Assembly (NCBI GenBank): GCA_034927285.1
Contig: JAYFQF010000046.1
Location: 1-23,986, forward strand
DNA: 23,986 bases
Direction: 5' to 3'
Source of the DNA: JAYFQF01 sp034927285
GTDB lineage: Bacteria > Bacillota > Peptococcia > DRI-13 > UBA5745
Shown here: positions 1 through 7,679 of the stretch, piece after piece
Layout of the letters: each line of letters starts with the position of its first letter
How positions within the stretch are numbered: position 1 is the stretch's first letter
The notes under the pieces: generated by a model
What the model was told of the DNA's origin: nothing
The model's database searches: none
Seen by the model: the letters and a program-made list of their open reading frames with translations, nothing else
Translations under genes and position numbers: made by a program

Positions 1-6
1 GTATTA

Positions 7-53
7 AAAAAGGAATCAACCGGCGGATTTATACTGCTGTCTGATTCCTTTTT
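7..53. terminator. Rho-independent terminator, probably bidirectional
   Basis: A 12-bp perfect inverted repeat (A5-GGAATCA at 7-18 and TGATTCC-T5 at 42-53) flanks a 23-nt loop that can pair further (CGG..CTG). The A-run on one side and T-run on the other would let it work in both directions. It lies just past the stop of the minus-strand kinase remnant at 133, so it probably ended transcription of the ancestral kinase operon. Confidence 0.7.
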
Positions 54-132
54 CATTCTATTAGTTTTCCATATTCAGGTGGCTTTTCTTAAATTGTCCC
101 TATTGCACCGTAGAATATTCGTCGGAGGTTTA

Positions 133-423
133 TTAAGTATGCAAACGATTGCCTTCAAGCAAATCTATAAGATCGTTGACACGCATGCGCTTTGAGCTAT
201 CCGTCTGGAGACAGCCAGGCACTATACTCCAAATTGTCTCCGGGAGCGGTTTACAGCGTATTCTAAGATATTCTTCATAGACAAGGCTGCACACCGGCCC
301 CTTGCTCCATAGCCGATCTCCTAAAAGCAGTTCCACCAATGTGACGCCAAGGTTCCATACATCTGTAGGGCTGTACGGATTCATCCCAATTAGTCCAGCC
401 GGGAAATTGGTATTCCCAATCAA
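133..423 (-). pseudogene. C-lobe remnant of a second Ser/Thr protein kinase
   Basis: This reading frame encodes only the last part of a Hanks-type kinase C-lobe. The TDVWNLGVTLVELLLGDRLW block matches kinase subdomain IX. It is followed by helices that align with the C-lobe of the full kinase next door (there TDIYSWAVSVMEMYLGERPW, then CEEYFPN against YEEYLRI here). No glycine loop, catalytic Lys, HxD or DFG motif is present. Only about the last 77 codons look like kinase; the first ~16 codons are an out-of-frame reading of the neighbouring WD40 gene. It is therefore the 3' end of a paralogous kinase gene left after a deletion, and it cannot be active. The paralogue relationship is visible in the two translations; the deletion is inferred. 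Confidence 0.75.
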
Positions 424-3400
424 ACCTTACTTCGCTATATTCACCGCCGCTATCAAAAATGTAGGCCTCAAGATTCTCCTGCGAAATGGCCAGGGCAGTC
501 GGTTTGCCGAATGAAAGACGCTTTTCAACCAAGACTTTGCCAGTATCCATATCCCATATTTTCCAACCCGGTTCATGACAAGTTGCCATTAGATAACGCG
601 CATTCGCTATAAAGGTGATGGCGCTGATGCACTTGGTCTCCCGAAATTCCCACAACTTTTCGCCTCGGCTGTTCCAAATCTCGATAGACCAATCTTTTCC
701 GATCTTGCGGGTGTTGGCAATCAAAGTTCCGTCAGGGCTGACACACAACCTGTAACGACTGGCCCCATCACCCGTTGCGAAAGGATGCCATTTACCGCTG
801 TCTAAACAAAACACCGCGATGCCAAAAGGGTCTTCGCCGCAAGCATAGGCAATTTTCCCATTCGGAGCGCAGATAATATCGTAAATTATCGTGTTCTTCA
901 TTCCTTTGCGAGCAAAGGTTTTTTTGCGCGTGCCATCCACTGTAGAATAAAGAGAGATGCTTCCAAACATTCCCCCCGCCAAAATCTCGCTACCATCGGG
1001 CAAAAAGGATAGAGCGGTTGGCCTACCGCTACCGCTTGGAAGTTTGATAGAAAGCGTGGACTGGAAAAGGTGGCAGGTAAAAATCTGAATTACACTGGAT
1101 GCAACAGCACTTTCGCTTTCTTTTCCGCCAACGGCGAAGGTTATACCGTCTCCGCTTAAAGCCAGGCCACAGCCTTGATTTCCCAATTTAGTTGCAAATA
1201 ATTTTTCGCCCCCGACAGACCGCACAGCGGAAATCCTGCCCTTTTCATCGCAATAGAGGAAATACCCCATCGGGGACAACAACACCCGCTTCAACGCATC
1301 TTGGTTATTCAGCCTGTCCTCATCGACCGCGTATACAGCACGGATACCGATTCGTTGGCAGTGTTTCCCGATCTCATCCTGCATGGACAGAGCCTCAAGG
1401 GCAGTCTCAAATCCCTTGATGGTACGCGCTTGTGCCAAAGTTTTCAGGGAGGCAGCAACATCACCAGTCCCCAATTGTGTCCGACATTGCGCCAGAAAAC
1501 TATAAAAGCGTTGTTGGAGATCCATCTGTTCCTGAAAGCTGCGGATTTTGCACAGTGTGCCCTTGGCCCTATAGAACTCCTTGGGTAGGGGCATACTCCA
1601 GGTGCTATCATCCGGGCCGATCCATACGAGGTTATTATCGGCTGTAAACGTAGCTGCTACTTGGCCGCTTGAAGATGCGAAATTCGGTTGGGCAAAGGTA
1701 AAAAGGCATCGCCCCGTGGCATATTCCCATACGCTGAATTTTTCAAGGCTGTCCCAGTAAGAAACCATAAGGTATATCCCGTCCGGGGAGAAAGAGATTG
1801 ATTTCACTGCCGGTATACCTTCCGCAAAAAGGCGGAGTCTGGCAGAACCGACTGCTGTGTTCCATACTTCGATACGGTTTACACGTGCTTGTTTCCCGCC
1901 ATCGATGCAGGTGCCACTTAAAAAGCATTTTCCATTTGGGGTGAAGGCAAACGCACCTATGCGATCATTCATAGCTATTTCGATGTGAAATGTTGCCATA
2001 CTCACATCCCATAGTCGTATCGTGTAATTGTAGTGGTATTCCGGAGCAGAAATTCCCTTATGTGCGAGTTGGTTAAAAACCACCGGATCACAGCCGTAGG
2101 TCAAAAGATGCTCGCCAGAAGCGTCAAAGGCCATGCAGGTAACTTTAGAACCATGCGCCTGAAAGGTTATTGTTGGTTCTTTTGTTTGCTCGTTCTGTAT
2201 CGATACGCGTCCATCGTTATAGCCCTTGACACTAAACCGGCCATCGAGCGTAGCGGCAGAGCATTGGCCGTCATAAAACCGTTTGCGGACAAGATCCTCT
2301 CGAATGGATGCCAGCTCAATAAAGGATGGTTCAGAATGCGGCAGATTCTGCGGCAGCTCACGCCGTGGGTCCTTTTCGTGGAGAAGCATAGCTGATTGCA
2401 CATCACAACGTTCCAGGTGTATATCAAATAGCAGATCATCTATTTCCGTGTGGTTGAGAGCTACTGCATATAAGCTTTGCACTCGTTGCAATAGCTGTAT
2501 ATCGTCCATTCGGCCGCTACGCCAAAAAAGTAAGCCTTGGTTATAGATTGTCTCTACATGCTGGCTGTTTTGCATCAAGGAAGATTGCCAGCATCGCTCC
2601 GCATCATCAGCCTTTCCTAAGTCAATATAGGACAACGCCCTGTTATTGAGACTATCCGCCGTATCCGCCGCAGCCTTGGACACGGGGCGGGGATATTTCG
2701 CTCCGCCTTCTTCCTGGTAGATTTCCAGCAGCCGTTTTTCTATCTCTGCAAAATCATGCGGACGTTCGGTTTCCTTTGTGTTTAAGCATGCTTTAAGCAA
2801 ATTCTGCATTTTTTGAGGGATGGAGATTTTTGCGTTGGGAAAATACTCCTCGCAGGCCGCACCAGCGATCACGCCGTTTTGCCAAGGGCGCTCTCCGAGG
2901 TACATTTCCATCACCGATACCGCCCAGGAATAGATATCGGTGCGCCGGGTGAGCTGCCCGCCATTCATCTGCTCCATTGAGCAGTAGGCAGGGGTATAGC
3001 CGCCGCCGGCGGAAAACATCGTAGCTTCGGTCGGAATATCTGCGTCGAGCACAGTCAATGTGGCACGCGCTCTGGCGATACCGAAGTCGGCAACTTTAGC
3101 GTTCCAATCCTTCGTCAAAAGCAGGTTATCAGGTTTGACATCCTGATGGATCAACCCTTGCTCATGGGCGTAATGCAGCCCGCGTGCGGACTGAATTGCG
3201 ATGTCGAGGATACGCTCCGCCGCGTTTCCCTCATATAGTCTTCCATTCTCAATGGCGCTTTTCAGACTGCCGCCGTCCATCCATTCCGAGAAGATGGAGG
3301 GGACATTATTGATCTCGCGCACGTAATAGCAGGAAACGATATAGGGATGCAGGCCAAGGTTGATCCACGCCTCGCATTCATGGACGAAGTTTTCTTTCTG

Positions 3401-3742
3401 CTTTTCCGTTTCCGACTGAAAGAGACTGGCTTTGGGGCGCTTCATGGCAAGGTCAACGTTCCAGCCGGTATGATGTACGCGCCATACCGCGCCCATGCCG
3501 CCCTCAATGGCATCGGATTCGATGCGATAGGTATCCAGCAGAGAAGCGCCTTTTTCGATAACCGGCATGCCGCTTCCATCATCGGAGGTCGTTACACCGT
3601 CCAAAACGGTGGCATCATTGAGCATGGTTGCGTCGGCGTTATCGGGCAGTGTGGCATTTGCCGCGTCGGTATCAAGAACCGTTTCATCTGAATCGAGAAT
3701 CGTTTCCTCTCTGTCTAATATCGTTTTTTCATCTTTGGTCAT
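275..3742 (-). CDS. Ser/Thr protein kinase with TPR-like and WD40 repeats (C-terminus altered)
   Basis: About 1155 aa from an ATG at 3742 preceded by GAGGGGTGAT; the upstream ATG at 3757 lacks a good ribosome site. Order of parts: an acidic Thr-rich tail (1-60) with repeated T-(I/V)-L-D motifs; a kinase domain (about 70-345) with glycine loop GGMGAVW (81-87), catalytic Lys101 (LAMKRPK), HQD (199-201) with VKPDN, and DFG (219-221); a TPR-like helical pair (about 370-430); then WD40 repeats to about 1130 (e.g. YTIRLWDVS, VNRIEVWNT, FSPDGIYLMVS), interrupted by a helical insert near 750-820. The HRD arginine is Gln, so it is a non-RD kinase but keeps the catalytic Asp. It is cytosolic, with no transmembrane segment. 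The native-looking end (FDWEYQFPGWTNWDE) is followed by ~25 residues read out of frame from the downstream kinase remnant, so the true C-terminus is lost. Substrates are unknown. Confidence 0.85.
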   Translation of the reverse strand: MTKDEKTILDREETILDSDETVLDTDAANATLPDNADATMLNDATVLDGVTTSDDGSGMPVIEKGASLLDTYRIESDAIEGGMGAVWRVHHTGWNVDLAMKRPKASLFQSETEKQKENFVHECEAWINLGLHPYIVSCYYVREINNVPSIFSEWMDGGSLKSAIENGRLYEGNAAERILDIAIQSARGLHYAHEQGLIHQDVKPDNLLLTKDWNAKVADFGIARARATLTVLDADIPTEATMFSAGGGYTPAYCSMEQMNGGQLTRRTDIYSWAVSVMEMYLGERPWQNGVIAGAACEEYFPNAKISIPQKMQNLLKACLNTKETERPHDFAEIEKRLLEIYQEEGGAKYPRPVSKAAADTADSLNNRALSYIDLGKADDAERCWQSSLMQNSQHVETIYNQGLLFWRSGRMDDIQLLQRVQSLYAVALNHTEIDDLLFDIHLERCDVQSAMLLHEKDPRRELPQNLPHSEPSFIELASIREDLVRKRFYDGQCSAATLDGRFSVKGYNDGRVSIQNEQTKEPTITFQAHGSKVTCMAFDASGEHLLTYGCDPVVFNQLAHKGISAPEYHYNYTIRLWDVSMATFHIEIAMNDRIGAFAFTPNGKCFLSGTCIDGGKQARVNRIEVWNTAVGSARLRLFAEGIPAVKSISFSPDGIYLMVSYWDSLEKFSVWEYATGRCLFTFAQPNFASSSGQVAATFTADNNLVWIGPDDSTWSMPLPKEFYRAKGTLCKIRSFQEQMDLQQRFYSFLAQCRTQLGTGDVAASLKTLAQARTIKGFETALEALSMQDEIGKHCQRIGIRAVYAVDEDRLNNQDALKRVLLSPMGYFLYCDEKGRISAVRSVGGEKLFATKLGNQGCGLALSGDGITFAVGGKESESAVASSVIQIFTCHLFQSTLSIKLPSGSGRPTALSFLPDGSEILAGGMFGSISLYSTVDGTRKKTFARKGMKNTIIYDIICAPNGKIAYACGEDPFGIAVFCLDSGKWHPFATGDGASRYRLCVSPDGTLIANTRKIGKDWSIEIWNSRGEKLWEFRETKCISAITFIANARYLMATCHEPGWKIWDMDTGKVLVEKRLSFGKPTALAISQENLEAYIFDSGGEYSEVRFDWEYQFPGWTNWDESVQPYRCMEPWRHIGGTAFRRSAMEQGAGVQPCL
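3596..3724 (-). repeat. TxxD phospho-docking repeats in the kinase tail
   Basis: Within the kinase gene, codons 7-48 contain TILD, TILD and TVLD at exact 7-residue spacing (Thr7, 14, 21), then TLPD (31), TMLN (39) and TVLD (45). Each Thr sits in an acidic context. Phospho-Thr with Asp at +3 is the known recognition rule of several FHA domains. I infer that these are autophosphorylation sites that recruit an FHA partner encoded elsewhere. Confidence 0.6.
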
Positions 3743-3769
3743 GATATCACCCCTCATGCGATAGAGATA

Positions 3770-4003
3770 CTAGCGCTCAGCTTGCTCTTTTTTACGCTCT
3801 TTCTTTTTCTGAAAGTATACATAGCGAAGCCGCTCAACCTCGTCGTTGGTATATTGCGCGTCGAAACGGTTGTACTTCTCTCCCACAAAAAGGCGAACAC
3901 ATATACCAACGTAAACGTGGGAGTTTGGCGAGGGTGAAGGGAAAATCCCCGTTGCTAAAATAGCGGAAAAGGCAGAGGAATACAGGCCGAGCGAAAGAGC
4001 CAC
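3770..4003 (-). pseudogene. C-terminal remnant of an unknown operon partner of the kinase
   Basis: The last ~43 codons (LFVGEKYNRFDAQY then a charged helix rich in Lys, Glu and Arg ending EQAER) read like the tail of a real protein. They stop at 3770, only 27 bases before the kinase start, as expected for the preceding gene of one operon. The first ~34 codons look like noise and lie opposite another open stretch on the plus strand, so a junction probably falls near 3890-3910. I do not recognise the family. It could also be a chance frame. Confidence 0.3.
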
Positions 4004-4010
4004 CTATAAA

Positions 4011-4425
4011 ATGATAAAAGGTGAACTTGAAAAAAGTTCAGTGTGGGCAAAATTTGCCTACACTGCTTCTGACGGAAAAGATTATCAAGTTGATTATTAT
4101 AATTTAGATGTAATTATTTCTGTTGGCTATCGTGTAAAATCCTTACGAGGTACACAGTTTAGAATTTGGGCTAGCAATGTTTTAAAAGAGCATATGAAAA
4201 AAGGGTTCGCCATGAATGAGGACCTTCTAAAAAATAATGGCGGAGGAATTTATTTTGATGAACTGTTGGAGCGAATTCGTGATATTCGTTCATCCGAAAA
4301 AAAATATTCTGGCGAAAAATTCTTGATATCTACGCGACAAGTGTCGATTATGATCCAAGAATGGAATCTTCAATGTTGTTTTTTAAGACAGTGCAAAACA
4401 AAATGCATTAGGCTGCACATGGTCA
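4011..4425 (+). pseudogene. rhuM: RhuM family protein, truncated, frameshifted and with a nonsense codon
   Basis: The frame from 4011 carries the signature of RhuM proteins: GELEKSS, TASDGKDYQVDYYNLDVIIS, VGYRVKSLRGTQFRIWA, then FDELLERIRDIRSSEKKY. About 60 N-terminal residues of the family are missing. Near 4305-4310 one base is lost. Reading on in the shifted frame restores the family sequence (LDIYATSVDYDPRMESSMLFF, KTVQNKMH) up to a TAG at 4409-4411, where the family usually has Trp (MHWAAHG). Homology ends at about 4425. RhuM genes commonly sit inside restriction-modification loci; the function is not firmly known. This copy is dead. Its A+T-rich composition differs from the metal and regulator genes further right. 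Confidence 0.8.
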
Positions 4426-4428
4426 AAC

Positions 4429-4506
4429 GCAGACCTGTATGCAAAATACGGCTTGACCGATGACAAGATTGCCTACATCGTAGCAACCGTCAAGCCAATG
4501 AAGTGA
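4429..4506 (+). pseudogene. 25-codon tail resembling a DNA methyltransferase C-terminus
   Basis: Directly after the RhuM homology stops, the frame 4429-4506 reads ADLYAKYGLTDDKIAYI, then VATVKPMK and a stop. The motif YxxYGLTxDEIxxIExxxKPM is one I associate with the extreme C-terminus of adenine-specific DNA methyltransferases of restriction-modification systems. The abrupt switch from RhuM to this tail suggests a deletion that removed the end of rhuM and almost the whole methyltransferase. The assignment rests on 25 residues and is tentative. Confidence 0.4.
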
Positions 4507-4518
4507 GGGAGATCGGAG

Positions 4519-4806
4519 ATGCATCCTGAAAAGACAAGAAAATGTATTTATTGTTTGCAAACGAAGCCAGTTTCAGATTTTAATCGTGAACACGTCATAT
4601 CTCGATTTATGGGTACTTATGAAAATGCCGTTGTTCTTAATCACAATGAAGTTTGCAAAGAGTGCAATGATTTCTTCTGTGAAAATTTAGAGAATGCTCT
4701 GTCTTTTGATTCTTTAGAGGGCTTATTGCGTACCGAACGATTACCTAAAAAGATGAAGACGCAACGGGCCATTGACCGAACACGATTGCAGGTTACCGTG
4801 TCCTAA
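4519..4806 (+). pseudogene. HNH endonuclease-like protein, 3'-truncated
   Basis: Starts at ATG 4519, 12 bases after the methyltransferase-like stop and behind a GGGAG/GGAG stretch, so it looks like the next gene of the same former operon. The protein has CIYCLQTKPVSDFNREHVIS followed by NHNEVCKECNDFF. The paired CxxC motifs and the EHVIS histidine resemble zinc-stapled HNH nucleases. About 80 residues are plausible. After position ~4765 the sequence becomes an IS256-type transposase remnant in another frame, and the frame ends with unrelated residues. The C-terminal half of the protein is therefore missing. It may have been a restriction-associated nuclease. Confidence 0.5.
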
Positions 4807-4950
4807 AGATTACCGTTGCGGCTACCGGCCCCGGCGCCTGGATACCCGGATGGGAACCACGTATCTCCTGGTGCCCAAACTACGAAACCAAGGGTACATC
4901 CCGTTTTTTATCACGGAGCGTAAACGCAGCGAAGCGGCTTTGACGATATC
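4772..4950 (+). mobile_element. IS256 (mutator-type) transposase fragment
   Basis: In one frame this stretch reads GYRPRRLDTRMGTTYLLVPK and then LRNQGYIPFFITERKRSEAAL. This matches the N-terminal conserved block of IS256-family transposases (GYRxRxxDTRxGTxxLxVPKLRxGxYxPxFxxxRKRSEAAL). Everything before the block and the whole DDE catalytic core after it are absent, and no terminal inverted repeats were seen. It is a scrap about 60 codons long, wedged between the truncated HNH gene and the Fic promoter, and it probably caused or marks the truncation. Confidence 0.7.
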
Positions 4951-4986
4951 ATCCCGTCGGGCATCTGAGCGTAAAAAAATGCCGGT

Positions 4987-5051
4987 ATCGGCAAATAACA
5001 AAATCATATCGCACATGCTTCATTGATTTCTTGCCGATAATATGCTATACT
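4987..5051 (+). promoter_or_regulatory. Promoter of the fic gene with inverted repeat
   Basis: TTGATT (5023-5028) and TATACT (5046-5051) are 17 bp apart, a good sigma-A promoter ending about 28 bp before the Fic start. A perfect 9-bp inverted repeat, TATCGGCAA (4987-4995) and TTGCCGATA (5031-5039), has one arm upstream and the other inside the spacer. This is a sensible layout for a repressor that bridges two sites. The N-terminal HTH of the Fic protein is a candidate ligand; that part is inference. Confidence 0.55.
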
Positions 5052-5079
5052 AAAGGCAGGAATACAAAGGGGGCGTGGT

Positions 5080-5970
5080 ATGAATTATCTGTCGGTGGCA
5101 CAAACGGCGAAAAAATGGAAGATGTCCGAACGGACGGTCCGCAATTACTGCGCCCAAAACAAAATCCCAGGCGCGTTTCTGACGGGCAAGACATGGAATA
5201 TACCCGAAAACGCCGAAAAACCGGAGCGAGTCAACAAGCATTCCGCCACGCCGAAAACGCTTCTGGATATTCTGCGGGCGGAGCAGGCGGCGAAAACCTC
5301 CGGTGGGATTTATCACAAGGTGCAGATTGAGCTGACCTACAACTCCAACCACATCGAAGGCAGCCGCCTGACTCATGACGAAACGCGCTACATCTTTGAG
5401 ACCAATACCATCGGCCCGACCGGTGAAGCGATGAACGTGGACGATATTTTCGAGACGGCAAACCATTTCAAGTGCATCGACCTGATTATTACGCAGGCGA
5501 AGTATGCGCTGACGGAGAAATTCATCAAGGAACTGCATCTCACGCTGAAAAACAGCACCAGCGACTCGCGGCTGGACTGGTTCGCCGTGGGCGATTACAA
5601 GCGGATGCCAAACGAGGTCGGCGGCAGGGAGACCACGCTGCCCGAACAGGTCGGCCCGGCCATGAAGAATTTGCTGGCCGGCTACAACGCGGTAAAGGAA
5701 AAGACCTTTGAGGAACTGCTCGAATTCCATGTGCGCTTCGAGAGCATTCACCCGTTTCAGGACGGTAACGGCCGTGTGGGCCGGCTTATTCTGTTCAAAG
5801 AGTGCCTGCGTAATAACATCGTGCCCTTTGTCATCGGCGACCACATGAAGATGTTTTATTATCGCGGACTGCACGAATGGGGCCGGGAAAAGGTCTGCCT
5901 GACCGACACCTGCCTTGCCGCGCAGGATCAGTTTAAAAAGTATCTGGATTATTTCAGAATCCAATATTGA
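5080..5970 (+). CDS. Fic domain protein with N-terminal helix-turn-helix
   Basis: 296 aa, ATG 5080 with AAGGGGG upstream. Residues 1-50 form a MerR/excisionase-like winged HTH (LSVAQTAKKWKMSERTVRNY, then IPGAFLTGKTWNIP). The Fic core follows. The motif HPFQDGNGRVGR supplies the catalytic His, the Asp and the nucleotide-binding GNGR. Upstream, SNHIEG in YNSNHIEGSRL matches the inhibitory (S/T)xxxE(G/N) motif, so the toxin-like activity should be self-inhibited (class II Fic). Fic proteins usually transfer AMP from ATP to Ser, Thr or Tyr of target proteins. It is cytosolic. It is the only intact gene in the 3.8-6.6 kb remnant region and has its own promoter and terminator. The target is unknown; the HTH suggests DNA binding or autoregulation. 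Confidence 0.88.
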   Translation: MNYLSVAQTAKKWKMSERTVRNYCAQNKIPGAFLTGKTWNIPENAEKPERVNKHSATPKTLLDILRAEQAAKTSGGIYHKVQIELTYNSNHIEGSRLTHDETRYIFETNTIGPTGEAMNVDDIFETANHFKCIDLIITQAKYALTEKFIKELHLTLKNSTSDSRLDWFAVGDYKRMPNEVGGRETTLPEQVGPAMKNLLAGYNAVKEKTFEELLEFHVRFESIHPFQDGNGRVGRLILFKECLRNNIVPFVIGDHMKMFYYRGLHEWGREKVCLTDTCLAAQDQFKKYLDYFRIQY

Positions 5971-5986
5971 GAGACGCCAGCGTCTC

Positions 5987-6014
5987 AGGAGCAACCTTCG
6001 GGCTGCTCCTTTTT
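5987..6014 (+). terminator. Rho-independent terminator after fic
   Basis: AGGAGCA (5987-5993) and TGCTCCT (6004-6010) form a perfect 7-bp stem extended by CC/GG around a TTCG tetraloop, followed by T5. A second perfect hairpin, GAGACGC-CA-GCGTCTC (5971-5986), lies directly between the Fic stop codon and the terminator. Confidence 0.85.
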
Positions 6015-6043
6015 CATGCCATTTTTAAGGAGGTGAGCGGCAG

Positions 6044-6583
6044 ATGGCGGACAATTTCGAACTGAAAATCGGTGCGGAGGGTGAAAAGGATGATAGCCGG
6101 GACTATAGAGGCACTAAAGCGGCTCTGGCCTATAACGGCCTGGCCTTCTCTGTGCCGAAAAATCTCTATATCATCGGCATGATGAATACAGTCGACCGCA
6201 GCCTTGCTATGATCGATTACGCGCTCCGTCGCCGTTTCAGCTCCTTTGAGGTCGAACCGGGCTTTGATTCCGAAGGCTTTATCCAATATCAGAACAGGCT
6301 GAATAACGAAACGCTGAACGAGCTTATTTCCAAGATTAAAGACCTGAATCGTGAAATATCGCTTGACAAGTCTCTGGGTAAGGGATTTTGCATCGGTCAC
6401 AGTTTCTGTGGCAGGGATGTATGCACGGAAGAGTGGTTGCATTCCATCGTTGATTATGATATTCTGCCGATGCTGCGTGAATACTGGTTTGACGATACCA
6501 ACAGGCTCCAGTGCTGGGAGAACATTTGTAAGCGCCAAGGGCCGGATGGCATTTTTCGCCCGGTTGTTGCTGATGGGGGCTAA
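6044..6583 (+). pseudogene. mcrB: Chimera: phage tape-measure start fused to McrB C-terminal part
   Basis: A strong AAGGAGGTGA site precedes ATG 6044. The first ~16 residues, MADNFELKIGAEGEKD, look like the start of a phage tail tape-measure protein. From about residue 28 the protein is the C-terminal AAA+ part of McrB, the GTPase of a methylation-dependent restriction enzyme: FSVPKNLYIIGMMNT, VDRSLAMIDYALRRRF (sensor-1 and arginine-finger region), GKGFCIGHSF, then YDILPMLREYWFDD. Walker A and B and the DNA-binding domain are missing, and the last ~15 residues diverge from the family end. The product could be translated but cannot be a working McrB. Known: McrB needs McrC; none is seen here. 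Confidence 0.75.
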
Positions 6584-6750
6584 GGGCAACCCCTTCCTCC
6601 GGTTGGATGGTCATGCCCTGGGTCTGGAGGGTCAGGGCCCTGCTTGGCGCCGATGGGATCCGGAGGGGGATTTTAGTATTTCAGGAACAGCCGTTTACAG
6701 CAGAGAAATTTTCAAATGCGCTCAGAACACAGGATAAGAGGAGAATGTCG
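6584..6750. other. Gap between the McrB chimera and the lipoprotein gene
   Basis: No gene is supported here. The frame that enters the lipoprotein gene is open through it, but lacks a ribosome site and family features before 6751. It probably holds the lipoprotein promoter, which I could not place with confidence. Confidence 0.4.
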
Positions 6751-7605
6751 ATGAAAATAAAAAAGGTGTTACCATGCATAGGAATATGCTTAAGTTTGTG
6801 TGCTTGCAGGATCAATCCTTCCATCCCGGTATCGCCGGGAAAAACGTCTGAAGACGTCATAGCGGAGCAAACGGAGGAAGGCGGGCCTCATGCTCCGGAC
6901 GGAGCAGAGAAGCCGGCTCCCGAAGAGGCGGAACCTGGTCCGGCTGAAACCCAGGCGACGAAAAAGATAACCGGTTATGAAAGCTGGCAGTCATCGGAAG
7001 ACGTAGATGCGTTGATTCGAGCCCTCAGTCTGGAGGAGACCGTAACGGAGGGCACTGTTGAAGGCAATTCTTATTATGACGGTCTTATAACAAGCGACGC
7101 CTATTACCTTGATGAAGTAAAAGATATTTTAGGATATCAGTTTGATGAACCCCTTCAAATAGTCCGGTATGCATTTTTAGACATGGATTATGACGGACAG
7201 CCGGAAGCTTTGCTGGAAATGGCGAATGGCGGAAATGCCTGGTATAAAGTCCTGCATTATGATGATGGGACAGTATACAGTTTTTCTTTTGTTTGCCGGG
7301 GATTTGAAAATCCAAAGGCCGATGGCGTCTATATCGGATCCAACGGTGCGGCGGATAATTACTATTTCCGGCTAACCTTTGACGGGGCAAAAGCGAAAGA
7401 AATCGAAACTGCCCACAGTGAATCGGATTCATCAGGGGAAGAATTTATGATCCGCTATTACCTTGGAGGCAAGGAAGTCACGGAAGAGGATTTCCTTAAG
7501 TACAGCGCCGAACAAGAAAATAAAGACGGCGTCAGTTGGCAGGATTACAGCACGGGAGAAGAAATCCCGGGCAGGGCTGAGGAAGCCGGCAAGCACAGCC
7601 GTTGA
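6751..7605 (+). CDS. Putative lipoprotein of unknown function
   Basis: 284 aa from ATG 6751. AGAGGAG at 6737-6743 gives correct spacing, whereas an ATG at 6745 is too close. The start is a lipoprotein signal peptide: MKIKK, a short hydrophobic stretch, then the lipobox LCAC, so Cys should be lipidated on the outer face of the membrane. A Pro/Glu/Ala-rich spacer (about 30-70) follows. The globular part contains DMDYDGQPEALLEM, a DxDxDG acidic loop like those of calcium-binding or VCBS-type repeats, then a WY-rich region. I do not recognise a named family. It has no close operon partner; the next gene has its own promoter. Confidence 0.7.
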   Translation: MKIKKVLPCIGICLSLCACRINPSIPVSPGKTSEDVIAEQTEEGGPHAPDGAEKPAPEEAEPGPAETQATKKITGYESWQSSEDVDALIRALSLEETVTEGTVEGNSYYDGLITSDAYYLDEVKDILGYQFDEPLQIVRYAFLDMDYDGQPEALLEMANGGNAWYKVLHYDDGTVYSFSFVCRGFENPKADGVYIGSNGAADNYYFRLTFDGAKAKEIETAHSESDSSGEEFMIRYYLGGKEVTEEDFLKYSAEQENKDGVSWQDYSTGEEIPGRAEEAGKHSR

Positions 7606-7679
7606 AAAACAATCAATCGAAACCACTATCGGAAAACAGTCAAGGGAAGCAGACTTTACGATTAATTCAGAGAGCCGCC

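Noticed and set aside
4822..5016. 64-codon minus-strand frame upstream of fic (MCDMILLFADTGIF...)
   Set aside because: Runs opposite the IS256 remnant and the fic promoter, without a ribosome site or family match.
5050..5994. 314-codon open frame on the minus strand opposite fic
   Set aside because: It mirrors the Fic gene, has no ribosome site or family motif, and the opposite strand carries HPFQDGNGR.
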